Of a stretch of 64,000 nt of DNA, positions 50,611 to 58,859 are shown piece by piece. The notes beneath the pieces were generated by a model. That model worked only from the letters and a program-made list of their open reading frames with translations. It did not search any database and was not told where the DNA came from. Made by a program: the position numbers and the translations under genes. Numbering within the stretch: the stretch's first letter is position 1; every line of letters begins with the position of its first letter. The stretch is from Enterocloster clostridioformis (lineage in GTDB: Bacteria > Bacillota > Clostridia > Lachnospirales > Lachnospiraceae), in contig NZ_JAIWZC010000001.1 of the NCBI RefSeq assembly GCF_020297485.1, positions 4,464,001 through 4,528,000 of the forward strand, in the 5' to 3' direction.

Positions 50611-51510
50611 CTAATTATAGAATACCCATTTTTTCTGTCCAATCATCTGGAATACGGTAAGAATCATCGTAAGAACAAGAAGGAGAACAACAATCGTTGC
50701 GCCATATCCCATATTCTTATTAATGAATGCGTATTTATAGAATAAATATACCAGTGACTGTGTCTTTTCAAGTGCCGGATTCGTCTTATCTATTACCATG
50801 TAAATCAAGTCGAATACCTGAAGGGAACTAATTACGCGGGTTACCAGCACAAAGAAAATTGTCGGGGACAATAAAGGAATTGTGATGTAAAAAAAGCTTT
50901 TCACTCCTGTTGCCCCGTCAATTTCTGCCGCCTCATAATAATCATGGGGAATCTCCTGCAGCCCGGAAAGAAATAGTACCATGTTGTATCCAAGTATTGA
51001 CCAGACACCAATCACTGCAATCGAAAATACCGCGATCCTCGGATCAGAAATCCATTTTACATGAATATGGAACAGATTATTAATCAATCCAAAATCTGAG
51101 TTGAATAACCATCGCCATACCATAGCCACTGCTGCCGGAGCCGCAACCATCGGAAGGAATATGATGGTTCTATATACAGAACGTCCTCTCATCTTTCTGT
51201 TCAGAAGAACTGCCAGAACCAGTGCGATAGCAATGGAAAACGGAACTTCCACAATCGCATATTTTAATGTATTAATCAGAGCCTGCCATACTTCTTTATC
51301 TCCGAATACCTTCACATAATTATCCAATCCAACAAAAATATTTCCTCTTCCAAAGTCCCCTGTTTTGAAGAAACTTTGGTAAATTGTCTGAAAAATAGGA
51401 ATGAGATTCAAAATAATCAACCCTACCATCGTTGGCAAAATAAACAGCCAGCCCCATAGAAATTCACTGCGCTCTCTGCTTGTTCCCATAAGTTTTCTCT
51501 TTTTATCCAT
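50611..51510 (-). CDS. Alpha-galactoside ABC transporter permease, MsmF type
   Basis: This 299-residue channel subunit starts MDKKRKLMGTSRERSEF, then has helices and the EAA loop YEAAEIDGATGVKSFFYITIP. AAGGAAG lies upstream of the chosen ATG; a longer reading begins in the intergenic region. Downstream it is 10 nt from the second permease. No ATPase gene accompanies the pair, so a shared MsmK-type ATPase is needed, such as the one at 12672. Confidence 0.88.
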   Translation of the reverse strand: MDKKRKLMGTSRERSEFLWGWLFILPTMVGLIILNLIPIFQTIYQSFFKTGDFGRGNIFVGLDNYVKVFGDKEVWQALINTLKYAIVEVPFSIAIALVLAVLLNRKMRGRSVYRTIIFLPMVAAPAAVAMVWRWLFNSDFGLINNLFHIHVKWISDPRIAVFSIAVIGVWSILGYNMVLFLSGLQEIPHDYYEAAEIDGATGVKSFFYITIPLLSPTIFFVLVTRVISSLQVFDLIYMVIDKTNPALEKTQSLVYLFYKYAFINKNMGYGATIVVLLLVLTMILTVFQMIGQKKWVFYN

Positions 51511-51580
51511 GCAAACCACTACTTCCTTTAATACAGGCAGATTCAAAAGAATCTGCCTGACAAATTGAAACGTTTTAATT

Positions 51581-52876
51581 TTATTGTGCTTCTTCCTCTA
51601 GCTTATTGTTCATCTGATCTGCCATCTCTTTGCACACATCTGCCATACTCTTTTGGCCTGTGTAAACACTCTTTAACAACTCACTGTCCTCATTCTCCCA
51701 AGTTACGGTAGATCTTGAATATGGCCTGATTTCCATATCATCCATCATGTTCAAATAAGCCTGTAAATTGAAGTCTGCTGAATTTTTCCATGCGTCAGAT
51801 GTTCCCTTGTATGCGGACATCGTAACACCAAGTTCTGCCTGTTTTTCCTGTGCCTCTTTGGAACCCAAATATTCAATTAACTTCCATGCATTTTCCGTAT
51901 TTTTGCCGTTGGCTGATGCAGCCCATCCAAGCCCATTGTATACGGAAGCTCTTCTTCCTGTTGTTGCATTTTTCGGAAGTTCTACAACATCACAGTTCTC
52001 AGCCGTGTACTCATTAGACTTATAGGCTGGAAGCATCCAGGAACCTTGGCATACCATCGCAACTTTACCCGACTGGAACAAAACATCCTCACTGTTTTCA
52101 GACATCGTCTCCAGAGAAGGCATCACACCATCCTGAATCCAACCTTCTAATGTTTCCATTGCTTCAATTGTCTTCGGATCATCCCAGCCTGATTTTGTCC
52201 TGTCATCATTAATGATATACCCGCCGTTATCGAAAACCATATTGTAATAACCAGCCTGATTGGTGTCATTTCTCATTGCAAGCCCATACTGACTTCCATC
52301 TTCTTTTGTCAGCTTCTTTGCCGCTTCTGTCACATCGTCCCATGTCCAGTCTGCAGTAGGATATGCAAGCCCTGCTTCATCAAACATCGTCTTATTGTAC
52401 CACAGAGCGATTGTATCCACGTCCTTTGGCACTGCGTAATATTTATCTTTATATGTGTACAATCCCCAAATATCCTCTGGATAATTTTCAGGATCAATGG
52501 TATCACTTTCCGCAATTTTATCTGTTAAGTCTAGAAGCATACCGTTAGACATGTATCTTTCACTTTCGTTCGAGTGCATCCAAAATACATCTGGAAGAGA
52601 GCCGCCCTGTGCACCTGCTTCCAGCATGGTCCAATACTCGTCCCATTTTACCACAGTAAGCTTTGTTTTAATTCCTGTCTCTTCTGTGAAATCTGCGAGA
52701 ATCTCTTTGATTCCAGGCTCCTGATAAGAATCCCAGATAGAAACAGAGAGTTCTCCGCTGTCTGATTTTTCCTTGTTGTCATCTGTACTTTCACTGTTTC
52801 GGTTTCCTCCGCATGCTGCCAGTGAAAGTGCCATAGCCCCTGCCAACACCATAGCCAACGCCTTCTTAAATTTCAT
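51581..52876 (-). CDS. Alpha-galactoside ABC substrate-binding lipoprotein, MsmE type
   Basis: This 431-residue lipoprotein has signal MKFKKALAMVLAGAMALSLA with lipobox LAAC, a short acidic linker and an SBP_bac_1 domain. VPKDVDTIALWYNKTMFDEAG and WDDVTEAAKKL are family features. GGGAGGAAAAAT precedes the ATG. It is the first gene of the minus-strand operon (binding protein, two permeases, alpha-galactosidase, regulator), so melibiose or raffinose is the likely ligand. Confidence 0.9.
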   Translation of the reverse strand: MKFKKALAMVLAGAMALSLAACGGNRNSESTDDNKEKSDSGELSVSIWDSYQEPGIKEILADFTEETGIKTKLTVVKWDEYWTMLEAGAQGGSLPDVFWMHSNESERYMSNGMLLDLTDKIAESDTIDPENYPEDIWGLYTYKDKYYAVPKDVDTIALWYNKTMFDEAGLAYPTADWTWDDVTEAAKKLTKEDGSQYGLAMRNDTNQAGYYNMVFDNGGYIINDDRTKSGWDDPKTIEAMETLEGWIQDGVMPSLETMSENSEDVLFQSGKVAMVCQGSWMLPAYKSNEYTAENCDVVELPKNATTGRRASVYNGLGWAASANGKNTENAWKLIEYLGSKEAQEKQAELGVTMSAYKGTSDAWKNSADFNLQAYLNMMDDMEIRPYSRSTVTWENEDSELLKSVYTGQKSMADVCKEMADQMNNKLEEEAQ

Positions 52877-52941
52877 ATTTTTCCTCCCTTATTTTTTTGT
52901 CAGATTACTTGATTTAGCATCTGTTTCATATGTTGTTTTTT

Positions 52942-52969
52942 ATTATAATTTCACATGGAATAATGTTAA
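52942..52969 (-). promoter_or_regulatory. Promoter of the alpha-galactoside operon
   Basis: On the minus strand TTAACA (52969-52964) and TATAAT (52947-52942) are 16 nt apart, about 65 nt upstream of the binding-protein start. The 52877-53241 gap is very AT-rich and also holds the opposite-strand start region of the DUF624 gene; no other gene is seen. Confidence 0.6.
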
Positions 52970-53241
52970 ATGGAGATTTGTCTGCATTATATGGAAAAAT
53001 GTTATTTTTATGTATTTTTTCTTGTTTCCATAACATTCTTTTTAATTTTTCAGCATTTTACCAATTACAATACCCTTTTTTTTGAATTACAAGATAATTT
53101 TTCAAAATCACCCCAACATTTTTCTATATTTCTTTTGCTTTTCTTCGTTCAGAACAAAACCTTTTGCAATCTGTACAAATCGATGTTAGAATACCTAATA
53201 GAATTGATGCTCATAAAAACGAGAAAGTCGAGGAAACCTAT

Positions 53242-53859
53242 ATGAATCTATTGAATGAAAACAACGTAGTCCATATCTTTTTAAATAAAATCGGCGATAT
53301 TGTAATTGCGAATCTGATCTTCCTTCTGTGCTGTATTCCCATCATTACTATCGGTCCCTCCCTTACTGCACTGTATCATTGTATGCTCCGTTCAATCAAG
53401 GGAAATGACTATGGAACAATCCGCACCTTCTTCCACGCCTTGAAGGAAAACTTTGTGCAGTCATTGATTGTCTGGCTTAGCATGATTGCCGCAGCCTTTA
53501 TCTTAATCACGAACATTGGATTTTTGTGGTCCTCCCCATCCATCACAGGACAACTCCTACTCTGCGCATCATTTGGAGTGGCTGTACTACTGCTCATTCT
53601 GGCGCTTTACATATTCCCAGTGATTGCAGTATTTTCTAACACTACCAGACAGCTTGTCAAAAATGCGTTTGCTTTCGCCTTTATGCACATTCCATCTACT
53701 TTAGCGATTGTGACAATTTCAACGCTCCCTATGATTATGACTTATTTAGACTTAAAACTTTTGCCGCTTTATGCCTATTGCTGGTTCTTTTTTGGATTTG
53801 GTTTAACCGCCTACATCAATTCCCTTTTGTTTTACAGAATGTTCAGGCCTTACTTGTAA
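53242..53859 (+). CDS. DUF624 (YesL-type) membrane protein
   Basis: This 205-residue integral membrane protein has about five helices. It begins MNLLNENNVVHIF and contains GDIVIANLIFLLCCIPIITIGP, the conserved N-terminal signature of the DUF624/YesL family. GAGGAAACCT precedes the ATG. YesL-like proteins habitually accompany carbohydrate ABC transporters in Firmicutes. Here it is divergent from the alpha-galactoside operon. The molecular role is unknown. Confidence 0.82.
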   Translation: MNLLNENNVVHIFLNKIGDIVIANLIFLLCCIPIITIGPSLTALYHCMLRSIKGNDYGTIRTFFHALKENFVQSLIVWLSMIAAAFILITNIGFLWSSPSITGQLLLCASFGVAVLLLILALYIFPVIAVFSNTTRQLVKNAFAFAFMHIPSTLAIVTISTLPMIMTYLDLKLLPLYAYCWFFFGFGLTAYINSLLFYRMFRPYL

Positions 53860-53935
53860 AAGAGTAGCGCAGCCTTGCAAAGCTTGGGCGGGATTGTCTA
53901 ACTAAACGACATTATACAGAAAGCCGCCCCTTTCT

Positions 53936-54017
53936 TATTGGAAGCCTCTGTATAACATCCTTGAATCCTCAGACCTGAATGCTATGGTGGTCAATGCCCG
54001 CCATATGAAGGCTGTCC
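53936..54017 (+). pseudogene. IS110-family transposase, short remnant
   Basis: The frame reads YWKPLYNILESSDLNAMVV then NARHMKAVP. This matches the IS110 transposase region around the second catalytic acid (typically YWKPVYN...VVNARHMKNVPGRK). Both sides are lost; the following bases belong to the convergent LysR gene. It marks an old insertion-deletion border between the alpha-galactoside cluster and the LysR region. The rest of 53860-54019 holds nothing else. Confidence 0.65.
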
Positions 54018-54019
54018 CC

Positions 54020-54871
54020 TCACGCCTGGCATCCATCCCGGAACCCATAACGCTGGATCCAATCACAGATATCCCGGATAATGGGCAGAGGAGTTCCCCG
54101 CCGGATCACAATAGTATTCTGGTAATGGAAGGGCGGATTTAAGCTGGAGCAGGCCAGGCCTGTTCCGCGCACCAGGCTTTTTGGGATCAGGGCGGCGCAT
54201 TCCCCCATTTTGGCTAAAGCGATGGCGGAACGCAGGTCCTCCGGTTCGGCGTAGATGGGCATCAGCTGCTGGGCGTTCCCGCAGGCTTCGTCGGCCAGCT
54301 GACGCAGATGGGTGTCCGGTGCCGGGAGAGCCAGAGGGAGGGGAGCGCCTTCCAGGGCGGGGAGGAAGGCAGTGACCAGCTCATCCTCCTGCAAGGGGAT
54401 GTATTTTAAAAATTTGTTTCGTTGCCGGGAGGCGAACAGGGCCAAGTCGATTTCGTTGTTTTCCAGCAGGCTGCGGACTTGCCCTAGCTTCGGGGTGACT
54501 GCGGTGACTTCCACATCCGGGTAAGAACGTTTCAGCCAAGGCAGGATCCGCTCATAGTATAAAGGCTGAAACAGCCTGCAGACACCGATGTGGATGTGGT
54601 GGATTTTTGCTTGGCTCAGATCCTTTAAGGCTTCTTGCGCATCCCCCTTGATTTTCAAAATGGAGCGGGCTCCGTTGATATAGATTTTCCCGGCATCAGT
54701 GAGCTGCATTTCTCCCTTGTGCCGGGTAAAGAGCGGCGGCAGTCCCTCGGCCTCCAGCTTGGAGAGCTGCTGACTGAGGGCGGACTGGGTGAGGAACAGT
54801 CGGTCCGCCGCCCGGGATAAGTTTTTTTCTTCTGCAATGGTAAGTATGTATTCTAATTGTCTGGTGTCCAT
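54020..54871 (-). CDS. LysR-family transcriptional regulator (intact)
   Basis: This 283-residue regulator has an N-terminal winged helix (MDTRQLEYILTIAEEKNLSR, LTQSALSQQLSKLEAEG), followed by a substrate-binding-like effector domain beginning HHIHIGVCRLFQPLYYERILP. The length is slightly short but normal. Its start overlaps the stop of the second LysR gene by 19 nt, so both were made from one transcript. The 3' end sits at the IS110 remnant, and the last residues may have been altered by that event. Confidence 0.85.
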   Translation of the reverse strand: MDTRQLEYILTIAEEKNLSRAADRLFLTQSALSQQLSKLEAEGLPPLFTRHKGEMQLTDAGKIYINGARSILKIKGDAQEALKDLSQAKIHHIHIGVCRLFQPLYYERILPWLKRSYPDVEVTAVTPKLGQVRSLLENNEIDLALFASRQRNKFLKYIPLQEDELVTAFLPALEGAPLPLALPAPDTHLRQLADEACGNAQQLMPIYAEPEDLRSAIALAKMGECAALIPKSLVRGTGLACSSLNPPFHYQNTIVIRRGTPLPIIRDICDWIQRYGFRDGCQA

Positions 54872-55844
54872 CCATCTTCCTCTTCGAATTCTTTTACCAG
54901 CTCCATAGTAAGCTCATTAAAGTCCACTCCCCATGGGTTGACGGAAAACATCTGCGCTTTTGCGATCAGGTAAGCGAAATAGCGCTGGGGCCGGGTGAGC
55001 CGCTCATTTTTTCGGTAAATCGTTCCGATGGCGCAGGTCAGGGGCGGATTTAATGAAAAATACACGCGGTGCTGGTTCGGCCTGCAGTAAGCATCCGGCA
55101 AAAACCCCACCCCTACTCCGCCCTGGATCATCTGGTCGATCAGAAGAACGTTATTGCTTTCGTATACAATGGTAGGTTTCATGCCGACTTCCGACAGTCG
55201 GCCCAGGACAACCTTCCGGTTAGTGGTGTCCGGCCCCCACATGACAAAAGGCGTATCCTGAAAACGTTCCACATTGATCTGGGCCTTGGGTGCCGTGGGC
55301 GGGCTTGCTAAGGAAGCCAGAGGGTGGAAATCGGGGACACAGAGATAAAGCTCGTCAATGCTGTTCTGCATGACATTGTAAGTAATCATATCCTCTTTCG
55401 TGACGGATCCTAGTACAAGGTCTGTCTCGTGGTTGTCCAGGGCCTGCAGAAGAGAAACCAGGTAGCCTTCTTTTATATCAATATAAATATTCGGATAGCG
55501 GCGATAGAATTGGGCGAAGGCCTTGCTGAATACAGTGCTCCCCCGGTGCGGGGTAACGCCGACCGTAAAACGGTCTGTGTACTGGCTGCTTAAAGAAAGC
55601 ATGGACTGATAGGTCCGGTTCTTTACCTGGATTATTTCCCGACAGGCTTCCAGATAGATCTGTCCAGCCGGGGTCGGGACAAATTCTTTTTTTGCCGGGT
55701 GAAAAGTGTCTGTTTTAAATTCCGTTCCGTATTGCTTAAAAAGGAAGATAATGTGGGCTGGGAGATCCCTAGGCTGGCCGCTGCCGCAGACAGGTTCTTT
55801 TTTTCTGCAATCGCCACAATGTATTCGCAGGCTTTTGTATTCAT
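54853..55844 (-). pseudogene. LysR-family regulator with a -1 frameshift in an A-tract
   Basis: The helix-turn-helix part reads MNTKACEYIVAIAEKKNLSA, AAASLGISQPTLSSFLS and TERNLKQTLFTRQKK in one frame. The rest (EFVPTPAGQIYLEACREI, effector domain to the stop) is in another. The switch is at a run of seven A residues on the coding strand (plus-strand T7, about 55688-55694); eight would restore one frame of about 330 codons. This could be a real inactivation, slip-strand phase variation or a sequencing error. GGGGTGTGTG precedes the ATG. Confidence 0.8.
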
Positions 55845-55868
55845 CACACACCCCATCATAAGTTTGTA

Positions 55869-56351
55869 ATGATTCATGGCCTGCAGCCTGGCCCTCTGCT
55901 GATTTCTTCCAATCCGCAGATCGTGTATCTGATTTTTGCGGCTGTTATGGTGTCTGCGGTTTTTGTTTTGGTGGAGCAGTTTTTCGGCATGAGGTGGTTC
56001 CCCATGCTGCTGAAGCTTCCGTATCATTATCTTTATGGCGTGATTCTGGTGATGTGCTTTATCGGCGCGTTTACCAGCACCAATACTACCTTTAACGTGC
56101 TCTGTGTGCTGGCCTTTGCGGCTCTGGGGGTGATGCTGGATGTGTTCAAGATTCCTGCCAGCCCGCTGATTCTGTCCTTTATTCTGGGCGGCAAGCTGGA
56201 GGAATATTTCCGCAAGGGAGTCAGCTATTCCAAGGGTGATTACAGCAGCTTTATCACCCGTCCGGTATCCCTGCTCTTTTTGCTGGTGGCCGTGTTCTGC
56301 GTGGTCAGCCCGTACATAAAGCCGCTGCTGCAGAAAAAGAGAACAGCATAA
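55869..56351 (+). pseudogene. Tripartite tricarboxylate transporter TctA, C-terminal remnant
   Basis: TctA is the large membrane subunit (about 500 residues, 12 helices) of citrate-type TTT transporters. Only about 160 residues remain, starting at the second conserved GLQPGPLL motif and carrying helices through LGVMLDVFKIPASPLILSFILG to a basic end. No ribosome binding site precedes it, and its first codons lie 25 nt from the divergent LysR start. A deletion has removed the first two thirds and any TctB/TctC genes upstream. Confidence 0.75.
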
Positions 56352-56392
56352 GCTCTGTATATACAGGATAAGGGAAGGGAGGATTTTTCGGT

Positions 56393-56866
56393 ATGGAAGA
56401 AAAAATGGAATTGACCGAGCTGAAAGCGGAGAAGGTGATGACCATCCGCGCAAATTGTCCGGACGATATGAGGATTCCGGTGGGGAAAAATGATTTCGGC
56501 CTTCTGCGGGCAATCTATATTACCGGTGGCGAGTTCCACGGCGCACGCATTAACGGGACAGTATTTCCTATGGGCGGAGCAGACTGGAATACGGGATTCG
56601 GCGGTGATGCCCCAGAGCATTTTACCAGCGTGGAGGTTTACGCGAGGTATCTGCTCCAGACAGATGATGGTGTGTTTATCGAGATACAGAATTCCGGGAA
56701 GCGTGATAAACGGGGCGGGCAGCCTTATATTGTAACAACGCCCAGGTTTTTTGCCCCGGCGGGCAGGTATGAGTGGCTGAATTACGGTGCGTACGTGGGC
56801 GCTCTGTCCGGGAGCGTGAAGGATGGAGTTGGCGGCGTGGATATCGTCATTTACCGAATGCTGTGA
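56393..56866 (+). CDS. DUF3237 family protein
   Basis: This 157-residue cytoplasmic protein is predicted to form a lipocalin-like beta barrel. GARINGTVFPMGGADW, VEVYARYLLQTDDGVFIEIQNSG and TPRFFAPAGRYEWLN are the conserved segments of DUF3237. GGGAGGATTTTTCGGT precedes the ATG. It lies after the TctA remnant and before an esterase, in one direction. Members often accompany carboxylate or aromatic degradation genes, but no reaction is known. Confidence 0.78.
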   Translation: MEEKMELTELKAEKVMTIRANCPDDMRIPVGKNDFGLLRAIYITGGEFHGARINGTVFPMGGADWNTGFGGDAPEHFTSVEVYARYLLQTDDGVFIEIQNSGKRDKRGGQPYIVTTPRFFAPAGRYEWLNYGAYVGALSGSVKDGVGGVDIVIYRML

Positions 56867-56997
56867 TTTGCCTGGATTAGGTGCTTGCCAACAGAATCTT
56901 ACGCGAAATGCACAAGTAATTGATGGACAGTTCATTAGGAACAAGAGAAAGTGGACAACCGGTTTGCAAAAGCAGGCAGGCGAAGGAGGAGAAGCGA

Positions 56998-57900
56998 ATG
57001 GCATTAAGTAAAGAAAGAAAAGAGCAGCTGGCAGAGCATTTGCGAGGAACCAGCGTTGCAAAGGAAAATATTACCCCGGAGTACCGAAAGAATCTGGAAC
57101 TAGCGGACAAAGAGACTGTGGTAATTCCGGTGGGGGAAAATGATGAGGTCACCTGCTATATTTTTACGGCGAAGAACCGGACGGCCAACTGCCCGGTACA
57201 TATCAATGTCCATGGCGGGGGCTTCGTCCGTCCCCATGTGGAGCGTGATGAGATATATTCTGCCAAGGTGGCGGACGCGATCCGGGGGATTGTGGTGGAT
57301 GTGGATTACAAACTTGCACCGGAATATCCGTTTCCCACGGCTTTTGACGAGACGTATGAGGTATGCCGCTGGACATTTTCCAAGCTGGGCGAATGGGATG
57401 CGGATGAAAAACGGGTTTCCATGGGAGGACACAGCGCGGGCGCGAACCTGACTGCGGCAGCGGTTCTGAAAGCAAAGCAGACTGGGGATTTCGCTCTGTG
57501 CCTGCAGGTACTGGATTACGGCGCTTTTGATATGGCTACGGATCCCGCAGACAAAAAGGAAGCGAAAACGAACATGATCCCGGTGGAGCGCGGACGAATG
57601 TTCACCGAGGCATACACCGATGGGGAGCTTGAGAAAGCGAAGAATCCGTACTGCAGTCCCCTCCTGGCGGATGATGAGATGCTGAAAGGCCTCCCGGAGA
57701 CTTTAGTGGTGGCGGCGGGTTATGATAATTTCCGCTTTGAGGATTTTGATTATGCAGTGCGCGTGGCGGCCATGGGAAATAAAGTAACACTTAAATGCTT
57801 CACCCAATCCAATCACGGTTTTATCATACACTGCACGGAAGAGTGGGAGGCGGGCCAGGAATTGGTGATTTCGATGATTCAGCAGGCAAGGCTGAATTAA
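56998..57900 (+). CDS. Alpha/beta hydrolase, HSL-type esterase
   Basis: This 300-residue cytoplasmic serine esterase of the hormone-sensitive-lipase group (Abhydrolase_3) has the oxyanion motif INVHGGGFVRP, the nucleophile elbow GHSAGANL, an Asp near VAAGYDNFRFEDF and a catalytic His in QSNHGFI. GGAGGAGAAGCG precedes the ATG at 56998; a longer reading begins without a ribosome binding site. It is an intact enzyme for short acyl esters; the natural substrate is unknown. Confidence 0.87.
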   Translation: MALSKERKEQLAEHLRGTSVAKENITPEYRKNLELADKETVVIPVGENDEVTCYIFTAKNRTANCPVHINVHGGGFVRPHVERDEIYSAKVADAIRGIVVDVDYKLAPEYPFPTAFDETYEVCRWTFSKLGEWDADEKRVSMGGHSAGANLTAAAVLKAKQTGDFALCLQVLDYGAFDMATDPADKKEAKTNMIPVERGRMFTEAYTDGELEKAKNPYCSPLLADDEMLKGLPETLVVAAGYDNFRFEDFDYAVRVAAMGNKVTLKCFTQSNHGFIIHCTEEWEAGQELVISMIQQARLN

Positions 57901-58017
57901 AGAAGGCAAATAAGAGCAAGCCCTGAACCCAGCATAAACACTGGTACTATGGGGCTTTTATCATCATTTTGCGGAAAACGGGATTTTATGGAAAAAAGAA
58001 ACCTTTTTTATTTTATC

Positions 58018-58047
58018 GTATAAAAGTGGTGCAATTCTGCCATACTA
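58018..58047 (+). promoter_or_regulatory. Candidate sigma-G (forespore) promoter
   Basis: GTATA at 58018-58022 and CATACTA at 58041-58047 are 18 nt apart. This fits the GHATR-N18-CATnHTA pattern of sigma-G promoters, 41 nt upstream of a small Asn/Ser/Gln protein gene. The neighbouring terminator-like AAGCCC...GGGCTTTTA at 57919-57960 ends the esterase unit. Confidence 0.55.
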
Positions 58048-58088
58048 AGGCTGTAACTAAATAAGAATGTTTTTAGGAGGTATTGAAG

Positions 58089-58310
58089 ATGTCTAATAGG
58101 AATAACTTCAACAACGACATGGAAAACAGCTCAAGAAACTACAGCCAGCAGAATAACAGCCAGAACAGCTCTCAGAACAGCTCCAGGAACAGTTCTCAGA
58201 ACAATTCTCAGAACAATTCTCAGAACAGCTCTCAGAACAGCTCCAGAAACAGTTCTCAGAACAGCTCTCAGAACAGCAGCCGCAACAGCAGCCAGAACAA
58301 CAACTTCTAA
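58089..58310 (+). CDS. Low-complexity Asn/Ser/Gln-rich protein, probable spore protein
   Basis: This 73-residue protein is almost entirely Asn, Ser, Gln and a few Arg. After MSNRNNFNNDMENSSRNYSQ it consists of SSQN and SSRN units in tandem, encoded by AACAGCTCTCAG-like 12-nt repeats. No hydrophobic segment is present. TTAGGAGGTATTGAAG precedes the ATG. The preceding sigma-G-like promoter and the composition suggest a forespore protein comparable in role to gamma-type small acid-soluble spore proteins. The sequence itself is not clearly homologous to them. Confidence 0.65.
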   Translation: MSNRNNFNNDMENSSRNYSQQNNSQNSSQNSSRNSSQNNSQNNSQNSSQNSSRNSSQNSSQNSSRNSSQNNNF

Positions 58311-58355
58311 TATTATCGAAAAGGCTGCAGCGCACTGAGTACAGTTGATGGAAGG

Positions 58356-58388
58356 AGCCTGCTTCGCATGACGCGGAGTGGGCTTTTT
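58356..58388 (+). terminator. Terminator of the repeat-protein gene
   Basis: AGCCTGCTTCGC pairs with GCGGAGTGGGCT (a few mismatches) and is followed by TTTTTC. Confidence 0.65.
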
Positions 58389-58491
58389 CTTGTCCTCACC
58401 CTGTTGAAATGCCTGCATATATTGGTAGTAGGACACATATGACAGGCTTTGGCCAGGACAGAACGTGACAGAAAGGGAAGGTGAGTGGGAA

Positions 58492-58824
58492 ATGACGACA
58501 TTTCCAATGATATCATACAGACAGTTTGACCAATGGATGGAACAGGGAAAGATTGCGCAGCTGGTGGACCTGAGGGAACCCTGGATGTTTGAACAGGACA
58601 GGATATGGGGGAGCGTGAACATTCCCTATGATGAGCTTGAGGACCTGATGGGGGAAATCCGCAAGGACGGGACCATTGTATTTTACTGTGACAGAGGGGC
58701 CAAAAGCATGGTGGTCTGCCGGGACTTGTGGAGGATGGGGTATCATGCCGTGGACCTGGCGGGCGGAATGTTGAATTACAGGGGGAAATACATTGACAGG
58801 AGGCCGCTTTCGGCTTTAGAATAG
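58492..58824 (+). CDS. Rhodanese-like sulfurtransferase
   Basis: This 110-residue single-domain cytoplasmic protein has LVDLREPWMFEQDRI, typical of the domain's first half, and the active-site loop YCDRGAKSM with the catalytic Cys that carries a persulfide. GGTGAGTGGGAA precedes the ATG; a GTG 27 nt upstream is an alternative. The sulfur donor and acceptor are unknown. Confidence 0.82.
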   Translation: MTTFPMISYRQFDQWMEQGKIAQLVDLREPWMFEQDRIWGSVNIPYDELEDLMGEIRKDGTIVFYCDRGAKSMVVCRDLWRMGYHAVDLAGGMLNYRGKYIDRRPLSALE

Positions 58825-58859
58825 AAACGTGATTATTCTATTTTAGAGGAGACAGACCC

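Noticed and set aside
55869..56513. Long minus-strand N-terminal extension of the LysR frame
   Set aside because: The extension is antisense to the TctA remnant; the LysR start at 55844 has proper helix-turn-helix sequence from its first residue.
58130..58310. Possible CRISPR array (short regular repeats)
   Set aside because: The repeats are 12-nt coding units of an Asn/Ser/Gln protein with no unique spacers. No cas genes are present in the window.
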